Source of the DNA: Zoogloea sp041908905
GTDB lineage: Bacteria; Pseudomonadota; Gammaproteobacteria; Burkholderiales; Rhodocyclaceae
Assembly: GCF_041908905.1 (NCBI RefSeq)
Contig: NZ_JAYREK010000017.1
Span: 11,320-75,319, forward strand
Direction: 5' to 3'
Length of the DNA stretch: 64,000 nucleotides
The notes under the pieces: generated by a model
What the model saw: only the letters and a program-made list of their open reading frames with translations
Databases searched by the model: none
What the model was told of the DNA's origin: nothing
Shown: piece after piece, positions 54,475 to 63,100 of the stretch
Numbering within the stretch: position 1 is the stretch's first letter
Layout: each line of letters opens with the position of its first letter
Made by a program: the position numbers and the translations under genes

Positions 54475-54504
54475 AGTCGGTGCCACATGTGAATGGCACC
54501 GACT
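54475..54504. repeat. 11-base perfect hairpin between small ORF and cdnC
   Basis: Arms AGTCGGTGCCA and TGGCACCGACT with an eight-base loop. On the minus strand it follows the small ORF stop by 9 bases and precedes cdnC by 33 bases; TTTCT follows, so it may partly terminate or attenuate transcription into cdnC. Confidence 0.6.
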
Positions 54505-54512
54505 GCTAGGCA

Positions 54513-54683
54513 TCAAAACCGACGCTGTTTTTGGGTCTTGGTCCCCAGCACGATGCGGAACGGTCGTCCATTCGGTCGCCGCACCACCTTCCCGTTCTTC
54601 AGACGGATCGTCATCGTGTAGATGACGGTTCCCTCCTCAGTCGAGGGGCCAAAGAGGTTCAACTGAACCAAGTTGGTCTCCAC
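54513..54683 (-). CDS. Putative small basic protein upstream of cdnC (56 aa)
   Basis: A short frame with GTG start, ETNLVQLNLFGPSTEEGTV near the beginning and a basic end (RRPNGRPFRIVLGTKTQKQRRF). Codon use and alternating hydrophobic and charged residues look like real protein sequence, and the TGA upstream limits the frame, but no ribosome-binding site is visible. I do not recognise the family. It is the only candidate gene between the AT-rich region and cdnC; it could be a regulator, a closure-motif peptide for HORMA, or a remnant of a larger gene. Confidence 0.45.
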   Translation of the reverse strand: METNLVQLNLFGPSTEEGTVIYTMTIRLKNGKVVRRPNGRPFRIVLGTKTQKQRRF

Positions 54684-54716
54684 GTGGAAGGCTCGGACAC
54701 AGAACTCTGATCAAGC

Positions 54717-54750
54717 TTGAGAACGTATGGCTGTGACCATACAATCTCAA
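54717..54750. repeat. 34-bp dyad with six-base spacer
   Basis: Arms TTGAGAACGTATGG and CCATACAATCTCAA match at 12 of 14 paired positions around spacer CTGTGA. Size and geometry recall tyrosine-recombinase core sites (dif or lox-like) or a strong repressor operator. It lies about 35 bases upstream of the small ORF start on the minus strand. Confidence 0.6.
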
Positions 54751-54778
54751 TGCTTTCGTCAAAAAAGCGATCAAGAGA

Positions 54779-54807
54779 GACCCCAGGAGCCTGTTCTGGG
54801 GTCTTTT
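54779..54807 (+). terminator. Terminator-like hairpin with T4 tail
   Basis: GACCCCAG, nine-base loop, CTGGGGTC, then TTTT on the plus strand. No plus-strand gene is seen upstream, so its client is unknown; on the minus strand a looser T-rich tail follows. Confidence 0.5.
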
Positions 54808-54815
54808 CACCTCGG

Positions 54816-54843
54816 TGCGGTCGAGCTCTCACCCTCGACCGCA
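54816..54843. repeat. Perfect 10-base inverted repeat
   Basis: TGCGGTCGAG and CTCGACCGCA with an eight-base loop, directly beside the terminator-like hairpin. Function unknown. Confidence 0.5.
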
Positions 54844-55466
54844 CAACCTTCAAGCATCGCTCCTTACAAACTAGCGCCCCAAGCTGCATTCGATCAGCGA
54901 AAAAACTCCTCACACCCATGCCTTTGGATGCCAAAAATATATTTTTTTGGTATTTTATGTGTTTTAACCGGCGTTTTCATCCTCCTGTCTAGATCTGTGA
55001 GCCCAGACGAAAATTCCTTTCGACTTGTAAGCTAATAGCCTACATGAGTCCGTACTTTTTACAAAAAAATTTATCTTTTTAAAAACATATAGTTAAAAAA
55101 ATCAATAGTTCTCAATAAAAAAATTTTTACTACTTTTAGTAGTGAGTAGGTGGGATTTAAGTGTGTATAAAAAGCTCAGATGATGTTGGCGAGCACCGTT
55201 CTTGCCAACCAAAAAACTGAACTTGGCGCCAATCTACCACATGGCAATCTATAACTTTAGTACTAGATTGGCACTCTCTCAATGAGAGTGCCATCTTTGG
55301 GTAGTATACTCATTTGTCGTCCCCCCTAACCGGCCGCAACCGCCTCATCACAGCTTGAAAAACGCTTCTCTGCATCAAGGCCGGATTGAGGTGGGCTTAT
55401 GGACGTATGGCAACGCCGCCTCCGGCTCGGAAGCGGCGGGCGAGCCCGGGCCCGGCTGCGCTCCCG
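54844..55466. other. AT-rich region without protein-coding genes
   Basis: Much of this stretch, especially 55040-55145, is the most AT-rich DNA in the window, with long A and T runs and ACTACT-TTT-AGTAGT at 55129-55143. Frames here are short and lack ribosome-binding sites. The right part holds a candidate small RNA. GC-rich host-like DNA resumes after about 55325. Confidence 0.55.
55178..55298 (+). ncRNA. Candidate structured small RNA
   Basis: A TATAAA (-10-like) lies at 55166-55171. Downstream are three stems: GTTGGC/GCCAAC (55185-55209), GCCAATCTA/TAGATTGGC (55228-55272), and a terminator-type hairpin TGGCACTCTC/GAGAGTGCCA (55269-55293) followed by TCTTT. The layout, a promoter-like box then stems ending in a terminator, suits an RNA of about 120 nt. 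No -35 box is evident and the family is unknown. Confidence 0.4.
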
Positions 55467-55471
55467 TAAAA

Positions 55472-55491
55472 AACCCCGCCGGAGCGGGGTT
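55472..55491 (-). terminator. Intrinsic terminator of the His-rich membrane protein gene
   Basis: AACCCCGC-CGGA-GCGGGGTT hairpin; on the minus strand it is followed by a run of T (A-run at 55468-55473 on plus). It lies 18 bases after the stop at 55510. Confidence 0.8.
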
Positions 55492-55509
55492 GCTGATCAG
55501 CGGCCGGGC

Positions 55510-56082
55510 TTACCTGTGGGCCCCATGGTCGTGGGCCGGGGGCATGGCGCCGTCCATCACCGTACCGTCGGGCATGACATGCTGGCCGGCGGGCGTCCCG
55601 TGGGACATCCCGCCCTGATAGCCGAGCAGGCCGGGGTCGGCCATGCCGGCGATCATCGCCACGTGGGCAAACACCAGGAAGCAGGCCACATAGATGGCAT
55701 GGAAGCCGAGCTTCTTCTCCTCGCTGGCCCCCCGGTGGAGGATGCCCAGCTCCAGCAGGGCGATGAGGATCATCGGCACCCCGCCGATCAGGTAGGTGGC
55801 CACGGCGATCACGTCGAGGATGGTGCGCCACTCGCCCGCCCTGGTGATCGGGATGACGGCATTCGACATCAGGTAGCCGATGATCCCGATGAAGTAGAGG
55901 CCGACCAGCACGCCGGCTGTCCGGTTGACGGTGCGCACCCAGCCGCCGAACTTGCGCGTGTACAGGATGTAGAGCTCGGTGATGGCGACGGTTTCGGCGA
56001 GGACGACGGGAATCGCCATGAAAATCAGGAGGTTCCACGGCTGATTGTCCGCCAGGAGCTCCATGTAGTGGGTCATGTTCAT
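55510..56082 (-). CDS. Membrane protein with His/Met-rich tail (DUF6803-like)
   Basis: A 190-residue protein with four predicted TM helices (NLLIFMAIPVVLAETVAI, TAGVLVGLYFIGIIGYLM, LIGGVPMILIALLELGIL, IYVACFLVFAHVAMIAGM) and a C-terminal tail rich in His, Met and Asp (SHGTPAGQHVMPDGTVMDG, HDHGAHR). The tail suggests metal binding (Cu or Zn), consistent with the neighbouring Cys/His protein and TonB receptor. I believe such proteins are annotated DUF6803. GGAGA precedes the ATG, and an intrinsic terminator follows. Confidence 0.7.
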   Translation of the reverse strand: MNMTHYMELLADNQPWNLLIFMAIPVVLAETVAITELYILYTRKFGGWVRTVNRTAGVLVGLYFIGIIGYLMSNAVIPITRAGEWRTILDVIAVATYLIGGVPMILIALLELGILHRGASEEKKLGFHAIYVACFLVFAHVAMIAGMADPGLLGYQGGMSHGTPAGQHVMPDGTVMDGAMPPAHDHGAHR

Positions 56083-56148
56083 TTGATGTCTCCGGAAAGG
56101 GCATGGGAGCCCGCGGGTCTTCCGCGGGCCCGATTGGGATTGCGCCAG

Positions 56149-56496
56149 TCAGGAGACTTGCCAGGGAGGCCGGTAGACGCCTTCCATCCGGAACGCCAGC
56201 CCCAGCCTGGGGCTGAACGGTATGCGCGCCCCCGCCCCGTGGGGAGGCGGCAGCGGATCCGCGGCCGGCAGGATGCCGACAAAATTGAAGCAGCAGCTGT
56301 GGGACGCCTTGGAAGCCGGCGCATGGGTACCCGGCTGATCCGCGTCGTCGCCCTGGGGCGCCAGCCCGTGGCAGTCCGCACCGTGGCCATCGGCGTGCAC
56401 CATCGGCGACGGCATGGGCAGGGCGGCGTTGCTCAGCACCGGGGCCAGCAACACACAGAGTCCGACGAGGAAGGCGATCAGCTTGCGGAAGGTCAC
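56149..56496 (-). CDS. Small exported Cys/His-rich protein (CopL/DUF2946-like)
   Basis: A 115-residue protein with a signal peptide (LIAFLVGLCVLLAPVLSNA) and a mature part with HADGHGADCHG and ASHSCCFNFVGILPAA, spacing that recalls the metal-binding CopL/DUF2946 group. Together with the next gene it suggests handling of copper or zinc (inference). It lies 66 bases upstream of the membrane protein gene, on the same strand, and is divergent from the TonB receptor. Confidence 0.65.
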   Translation of the reverse strand: MTFRKLIAFLVGLCVLLAPVLSNAALPMPSPMVHADGHGADCHGLAPQGDDADQPGTHAPASKASHSCCFNFVGILPAADPLPPPHGAGARIPFSPRLGLAFRMEGVYRPPWQVS

Positions 56497-56618
56497 GGCG
56501 GGATTGTCCCTCTTGAGGCCGCAAAGCTCAATGGCCAGCGTGCTCCATGCGCATTGCCGCGCCTACGCACTCTTGCGTAGGGAGCGGAACGAAGCGGGCT
56601 GCTAAGCTGCCGGCGTCG

Positions 56619-58730
56619 ATGAAAAGGATGGCGTTGGAGGCCGGACATCCGGCGTTTTGTGCGATGCGACCAGGAAACACCTTGATCTGTTCATGCCTCG
56701 TGCTGGCCTCGGGGCTGGCCGGGGCGCAGGGGCCGGCCGAACTCACCGCGGTGGAGGTCCGCGCCCGGGCCGAGAACCTCGAAGGGATCGCCACCGCCGC
56801 CAGCGAGGGCGTGGTGTCCAGCCAGCGCCTCGCCGCGCTGCCCATCCTGCGGCCCGGCGAGGCGCTGGAGATGGTGCCCGGGCTGATCGTCACCCAGCAC
56901 GCGGGCGACGGCAAGGCCAACCAGTATTTCCTGCGCGGCTTCAATCTCGACCACGGCACCGATTTCGCCACCTCCGTGGGCGGCGTGCCGGTCAACATGC
57001 CGACCCACGCCCACGGCCAGGGCTACACCGACCTCAACTTCCTGATCCCCGAGCTGATCGAGCAGGTGCGTTTCCGCAAGGGCCCCTACTACGCCGACGA
57101 GGGCGATTTTTCCTCGGCCGGCGCCGCCCACATCGACTACTTCCGCAGGCTGAACGGCCCCCTGGCCCAATTGACCGCCGGTCAGGGCGGCCATCGGCGC
57201 GGCCTGCTGGCCGGCTCGCCGGCGCTGGGTGACGGCCGGCTGCTGTATGGCGTCGAGCTGTTCCACAACGACGGGCCGTGGGACGTCCCCGAAAACTACC
57301 GCAAGCTCAACGGCGTGCTGCGCTACAGCCAGGGGACGCGCCTCGACGGCTTCTCGATCACCGGCATGGCCTATCAGGGCCGCTGGACCTCGACCGACCA
57401 GATCCCCCAGCGGGCCATCGACAGCGGCACCGTAGGCCGCTTCGGCAGCCTCGACCCGACCACCGGCGGCAGGAGCCTGCGCCACAGCCTGGCGGCCGAA
57501 TGGGCCGGACGCGGCGACGCCAGCCAGACCCGGGCCACGACCTGGTGGCTGCGGTCCAGCCTCGATCTGTGGTCCAACTTCCAGTACTGCCTCGGCGACT
57601 ACGCCGCCAGCGGCAGCTGCGCCACCGGCGACCAGTTCCGGCAGAGCGAGCGCCGCCACGCCGGCGGCTTCGACGTCTCCCACACCCTGTATGGCCGCTG
57701 GGCCGGCATCGAGCTCGAGAACACCATCGGCCTGCAGGGCCGCGTCGACCGGATCGGCCCGATCGGCCTCTACGCCAGCCGCGCCCGCGACACCTACGCC
57801 AACGTGCGCGAAGACGCGGTCACCCAGCGCAGCCTGGCGCTGTGGGCGCACAACGAGACGCGGTGGACCTCCTGGCTGCGCTCGATCCAGGGGCTGCGCG
57901 CCGACGCCTTCGATTTCAGGGTCGACGCCAGCACCGCCGCCAACGCCGGCACGGCCAGCGGCCAGCTGGTGACGCCCAAGCTGGCGCTGATCCTTGGCCC
58001 CTGGCGTGGAACCGAGCTGTACCTCAACTACGGCCACGGCTTCCATTCCAACGACGCCCGCGGCACCACCATCCGGGTCGACCCGGCCAATCCGGGCGCC
58101 AGCGCCGCCCGGGTGGATCCGCTGGTACGCACCCGGGGCCGCGAGCTCGGCCTGCGCGGCGCGCCCCTGCCGGGCTGGCAGTCAACCCTCACGCTGTGGC
58201 AGCTGGAGGCGGCCTCGGAGCTGCTCTTCGTGGGCGACGCCGGCACCACCGAGCCGTCCCGCCCGTCCCGCCGCCACGGGCTGGAGTGGACCAACCTCTA
58301 CACGCCCACCGACTGGCTGGCCGTGGACGCCGACCTGAGCGGGTCCCACGCGCGCTTCACGGACCGCGCCCCGGAAGGCCGGCACATCCCCGGCGCGGTG
58401 AGCACCACCGCCAATCTGGGCCTCACGGTGGCCCACCTCGGCCCGTGGTTCGGCGCAGCGCGGCTACGCTACGTCGGGCCGCGACCGCTCACCGAGGACG
58501 GCTCGATGCGATCGCGGGCCTCGGCCCTCGCCAACCTCCGCGTCGGCCACCGGTTCGACCCGCGCACGCAACTCACGCTGGACATCTACAACCTGTTCGA
58601 CCGCCGGGCCAACGACATCGAATACGGCTACGCCTCCCAACTACCGGGCGAAACCGCGCCGGTGTTCGATCGCCACCTGCACCCCACCGAGCCCCGGAGC
58701 CTGCGGCTCACCCTCAGCCACCGCTTCTAG
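56619..58730 (+). CDS. TonB-dependent outer-membrane receptor
   Basis: An outer-membrane receptor of about 700 residues. A signal peptide (CLVLASGLAGAQG) is followed by the plug domain (TAVEVRARAENL, LPILRPGEALEMVPGLIVTQHAGDGKANQYFLRGFNLDHGTDF, VNMPTHAHGQGYTDLNFLIPEL) and a 22-strand barrel ending LRLTLSHRF. The start may be the ATG at 56619 or at 56664; an upstream frame to 56547 lacks support. The His-rich plug (THAHGQG) and divergent metal-linked genes suggest import of a metal chelate. It overlaps the convergent kinase gene by 4 bases. Confidence 0.85.
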   Translation: MKRMALEAGHPAFCAMRPGNTLICSCLVLASGLAGAQGPAELTAVEVRARAENLEGIATAASEGVVSSQRLAALPILRPGEALEMVPGLIVTQHAGDGKANQYFLRGFNLDHGTDFATSVGGVPVNMPTHAHGQGYTDLNFLIPELIEQVRFRKGPYYADEGDFSSAGAAHIDYFRRLNGPLAQLTAGQGGHRRGLLAGSPALGDGRLLYGVELFHNDGPWDVPENYRKLNGVLRYSQGTRLDGFSITGMAYQGRWTSTDQIPQRAIDSGTVGRFGSLDPTTGGRSLRHSLAAEWAGRGDASQTRATTWWLRSSLDLWSNFQYCLGDYAASGSCATGDQFRQSERRHAGGFDVSHTLYGRWAGIELENTIGLQGRVDRIGPIGLYASRARDTYANVREDAVTQRSLALWAHNETRWTSWLRSIQGLRADAFDFRVDASTAANAGTASGQLVTPKLALILGPWRGTELYLNYGHGFHSNDARGTTIRVDPANPGASAARVDPLVRTRGRELGLRGAPLPGWQSTLTLWQLEAASELLFVGDAGTTEPSRPSRRHGLEWTNLYTPTDWLAVDADLSGSHARFTDRAPEGRHIPGAVSTTANLGLTVAHLGPWFGAARLRYVGPRPLTEDGSMRSRASALANLRVGHRFDPRTQLTLDIYNLFDRRANDIEYGYASQLPGETAPVFDRHLHPTEPRSLRLTLSHRF

Positions 58731-60140
58731 GCCGCGCCGGACGCCGCCTCCGGGAGATTCAACCGGGCCAGCAGCTGGCTGGCGGTGTCGAAACGCAGGC
58801 AATAGACCGCCGTCTCGAAGGCTTCGGCATCCGGCCCCAGGGTGGCGCGCAGCCATTCCCGGTTGTCGTCGAGCAGGATCATCGCGTCGGGATCGTGGCG
58901 GGCGAGCAGGTCGGCCAGCAGGGCGAGGCACTGCCTGCGCTCCGCCGCCCGGGTCAGGCCATCCCTGAAGGCGGCGACGTCGCCGGGACCCAGCTGCAGG
59001 CTCACCGTGAAGGTGCTGCCCTGGCCCGGCGTGGTGTCGTAATGCAGCTCGCCGCCCATCAGCGCCAGCAGGCGCTTGCACAGCATCAGGCCACAGCCGG
59101 TGCCGCCATAGCGGCGGGTCAGGGAGTTGTCTCCCTGGTTGAAAAGCCGGAACAGCCCCTCCTGGACCTCGGCGGTCATGCCGATGCCCTCGTCGCGGAC
59201 CTCGAAGCGGAGCGCGACCTTGCCGGGGGCGTCGGGCACAACCCAGGCGCGGAGGGTGATGGTCCCCCGCTCCGAAAACTTCACCGCGTTGCTCAGCAGC
59301 TGTTCGAGGATCTTCCGCAGCAGCCGGGCATCGCCGTTGAGGATGGCCGGCTCGCCGATGTCACACACCAGCGTCAGGGCCAACCCCCGCCGCCCGGCCG
59401 CCAGCCGCGCGGGCTGGACGACGTCCTCGAGCAGGCCGCGGAGATCGAAATCCCGCGGCTCCAGTTGAAGGCTCCGGGCTTCCGTCTGGGCGATGTCGAG
59501 CAGGCCCGACAGCAGGCCAAGCAGGCCCTGGCTGCTCTTCCGGATGATATCGAGGCGGCGGGCCGCGGTCTCGTCGCTCATCCGGCCGGCCAACAGATCG
59601 GCCAGCCCGATCACCTGATGCAGGGGGGGTGCGGAGCTCGTGGCTCATGTTCGCCAGGAAGGCGCTCTTGGCGCGGCAGGCCGCCTCAGCCCGGTCGCGC
59701 TGCTCCGCGAGGGCCTTGGTCCGGATGTCCAACAGCGCCTCGAGGTGGGCGCGATAGCGGGCCAGCTCCAGCTGATGCCGCACCCGGGCGCGCACCACCG
59801 ACGGGTTGATCGGCTTGTGAATGAAATCCACGGCGCCGGCCTCGAGGGCCGCGGTCTCGCTTGCAGCGTCGGCCCTGGCAGTCACGAAAATCACCGGGAT
59901 GGATCGGGTTCTGGCGCCGGCCTTGAGGCGCTCCATCACCTCGAAGCCGTTCATGCCCGGCATCATCACGTCGAGCAGGATCAGGTCCGGCCGCTGGCGC
60001 TCGACGAGCTCAAGGGCCACGGTGCCGGAGGTGCTGACGCTGATCTCGTAATCGCCGCCCAGGGCGCTGGCGAGCACGTCGATGTTGTTGGGCACGTCGT
60101 CGACGATGAGGACGCGGGCGGAGGGAGTCATGTCATTCAT
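58727..60140 (-). pseudogene. Receiver-histidine kinase hybrid, broken by +1 frameshift in a G7 run
   Basis: Two frames join into one gene. From 60140: a receiver (about 8-125; VLIVDDVPNNIDVL, LILLDVMMPGMNG) and the start of HisKA ending FLANMSHELRTP. From 59614 the other frame continues with IGLADLLAGRM and HATPase motifs (NAVKFSERG, DEGIGM, RYGGTGCGL). The normal sequence would read RTPLHQVIG; seven G (59623-59629) instead of six shift the frame. A tail of about 85 residues follows. The ATG overlaps the upstream sensor kinase stop by 8 bases, so the two act together. It could be a real null, a phase-variable switch or a sequencing error. Confidence 0.85.
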
Positions 60141-63100
60141 TTTTCAGTAACGCCATGAGGCGGGACAAGGCGGCCCGGGCCGCCTCGAAGCGCAGCTCGA
60201 CGACGGCGGCGTGGATGGGCTGGTAGCTGGCGGCCAGCGGACCGGCCTTCAGCAGGATGTCGATCTCGGCGCTGGCCTGGCGGGCCGCATATTGCCCGTT
60301 GGCGAGCTGTTCATCGAGCCGGGCCAGGCGGGCGAGCAGGGCCGCCCGGTCGACGGTGTCGGGCGGCAACCCGGTAATGGCCGCCGCCGCGCCATCGCCA
60401 TCGTCGGCGGCCGGCGGCTCGACCCCGGCCGCCGGGGCCGTCACCGGAAGCCCTTCGCCGCCGGGCACCGGATCGGCCTCGATCGTGAACACGAAGGTCG
60501 TGCCCTGCCCCATCTGGCTGTCCACCTCGATGCTGCCGCCCATCAGCTCGACCAGTCGCCGGGAGATGGCCAGCCCGAGGCCCGTGCCGCCATAACGCCG
60601 GGTGGTCGAACCATCGGCCTGGGTAAAACGCTCGAAGAGATGCTCGGTCTGGCCGGGCGCGATGCCGATGCCCGTATCGTGGAGCGCGAAGCGCAGGCGC
60701 GGGCGGGGATGCGGCGACGGGTCCATCCCCACGTCCAGGTGAATCTCGCCGTGCTCGGTGAACTTCACCGCGTTGCCCATCAGATTGACCAGCACCTGCC
60801 GCAGCCGCAGATCGTCGGCGCTGAACCACTCGGGCAGGCCGGCGGCAATGGACATCCCGAAACGCAGCCCCTTCTGCTGCAGGCTCAGGGCGAACAGGTC
60901 CTGCACCTCGTCGAGCACGGTCTGCAGCAGGAAGGGCGCGCGGTTGACCTGCAGCTGGCCGGCCTCGATCTTCGACAGGTCGAGGAGATCGTTGATGAGG
61001 TGCAGCAGCGAGCGCGCCGCCGCCCGGACGGTGGTGAGGTTCCTGCGCTGCGGCTCGCTCAGCTCGCCCTCCAGCGTCAGCTCGGTGAAGCCGATGATCG
61101 AGTTCATCGGCGTCCGGATCTCGTGGCCGATGTTGGCCAGAAACTCCGACTTGGCGGCATTGGCCGCCTCGAGCCTGGCTTCGTAGAGCCGCTGCGCGGT
61201 CACGTCCCGATTGACGCCGACCACACGCCAGGGCTTGCCCCGTCCGTCGCACTCGACGACCCCCGAGGTGTGGATGTAGCGCACCCGCCCCCCCGGCAGC
61301 AACAGGCGGAACTCGGATTCGTAGGGCTTGTTCTCCTGCACCGCCGCCCGCAGCACGGCCTCCGCCTTGGCCGCGTCGTCGGGGTGCACGCGCTGCGTCC
61401 AGAAGGCGTAGAAGAGCCCGCTGGCGCGCACCGCCTCCGGCACCTCGTACCACGCCATGAGCCGCTCGTCCCAATCCAGCTTGCCGCTGTCGATCTCCCA
61501 CGACCAGACGCCGATGTCGGCGGCGTTCTGCGCCACCTGCAGCAAGGCCATGTTTTCCCGCAGCCTGCGCTCGGCCGCGACGCGCTCCGAGACATCCGAG
61601 ATGACGGCAAAGAACTGGTCCTCCGACAGCTTGCACAGGGACAGCAGCAGGAAGCGTCCCAGCGGCGCCAGATAATCCTCGAAACGGACGGAGACCCCGG
61701 TCCTGACCACCGCGGCGCACTGCTCCAGGTAGATCGGCGGCCCGGACGGAAAGATCTCGCTCGCCTTGCGCCCCACCACGTCCTCGCGCCGCAGCCCGGT
61801 CTCCCGCTCGAAGGCCGGGTTGGCGCCCGTCACCACGTAGTCGTAGGGCACGCGCTTGTCGTCGTAGAGCATCCGGTAGATGGCCACACCTTCGTCCATC
61901 GACTCGTAGAGCGAGCGGAACTGGGTCTCGCTGCGCAGCAGGGCCTCCTCTGCCGCCTTGCGCTCCGTGATGTCGATGCAGAAGCCGACCAGCCGCTCGG
62001 GCACGCCGGCAGCGTCCATGATGAAATTGCCCTGCCCCTCGATCCAGCGGATCGTGCCGTCGGGCCAGATCACCCGGTACTGCTGATGGTACTGATCGCC
62101 CCGGGCGCAGGCCTCGCGGAGCCGCTCTTCGGTCTTGTCGCGGTCCTCCGGATGCAGCGCGCGCCGCCAGCAATCATAGCTGGCCACGGTGGTCGCCCGG
62201 TCCAGCCCGAAGATGCGGTAGAACCCCTCCGACCAGGTGGTCTCGTTGGTATGGATATTCCAGTCGTAGGCGCCGGCCTTGGCCATGCTCTCGGCCTGGG
62301 ACAGGCGCTGCAGGGCCTGGCTCAGCGCCAGGGTGCGATCATCCACGAGCTGCTCGAGCTGGTTGCGGTAGCGGCTCAGCTCGGCTTCGGCGGATTTGCG
62401 CTGCGTGATGTCGGCGGCGACCCCTTCCATGCGCAGCGGCCTGCCGTCGTCGTAGAAGAAGCGCCCCTTGGCGCAGACCCAGCGCTCCGAGCCGTCCGGC
62501 CGGATGATGCGGTACTCGGTGTCGAACAGCGAGCCGCTCCGCATGGCCTGCTGCACCTGCCGCTCGGCCGCCGCGCGATCGTCCGGGTGCAGCGAGTTGA
62601 CCCAGGTTTCATAGGCTCCCCCAACATCGGCGGAGAACCCCCACAGCTCGCGAAAGGCCTGCGACCACACGAGTTCCCCGGTCTGCAGGTCCCAGTGGAA
62701 GGTTGCCAGCCCGGCCGCCTCCAGCGCCAGCTTGAGCCGCTCCTTGCTGAGGACGGTCTGCTGGTAGGCCTCGGCCTGCTCCTCCCGGTGGGCCCGCTCG
62801 GCACGCAGCTCGGCAAGGCGACGGGACTGCAGCAGGTACAGCGCGACGCTCGCCAGCACCACCAGCACGCCCAGGGCCCCCAGCTGAAACACGGCCTCCT
62901 GGCGCACCGGCTGCTCGATCACCTGCCTGTCGCGCATGAGGAGCAGGATCAGCGGCTTGTCGGCCGCCGTGACCCGCGGCCGTACGGTGGCGAAGGCCGC
63001 CAGCACCTCCCCGCCGCCCGCGGCCGTCGCCTCGGTGACCACGGCGGCGCGCTGCCCGCTGCGCAGATACCTTGTCAGCAGGCCGTCGAAACGCGCATCG

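Noticed and set aside
54717..54992. Plus-strand frames of about 91-102 codons in the AT-rich region
   Set aside because: They run through three strong dyads and lack ribosome-binding sites and recognisable sequence.
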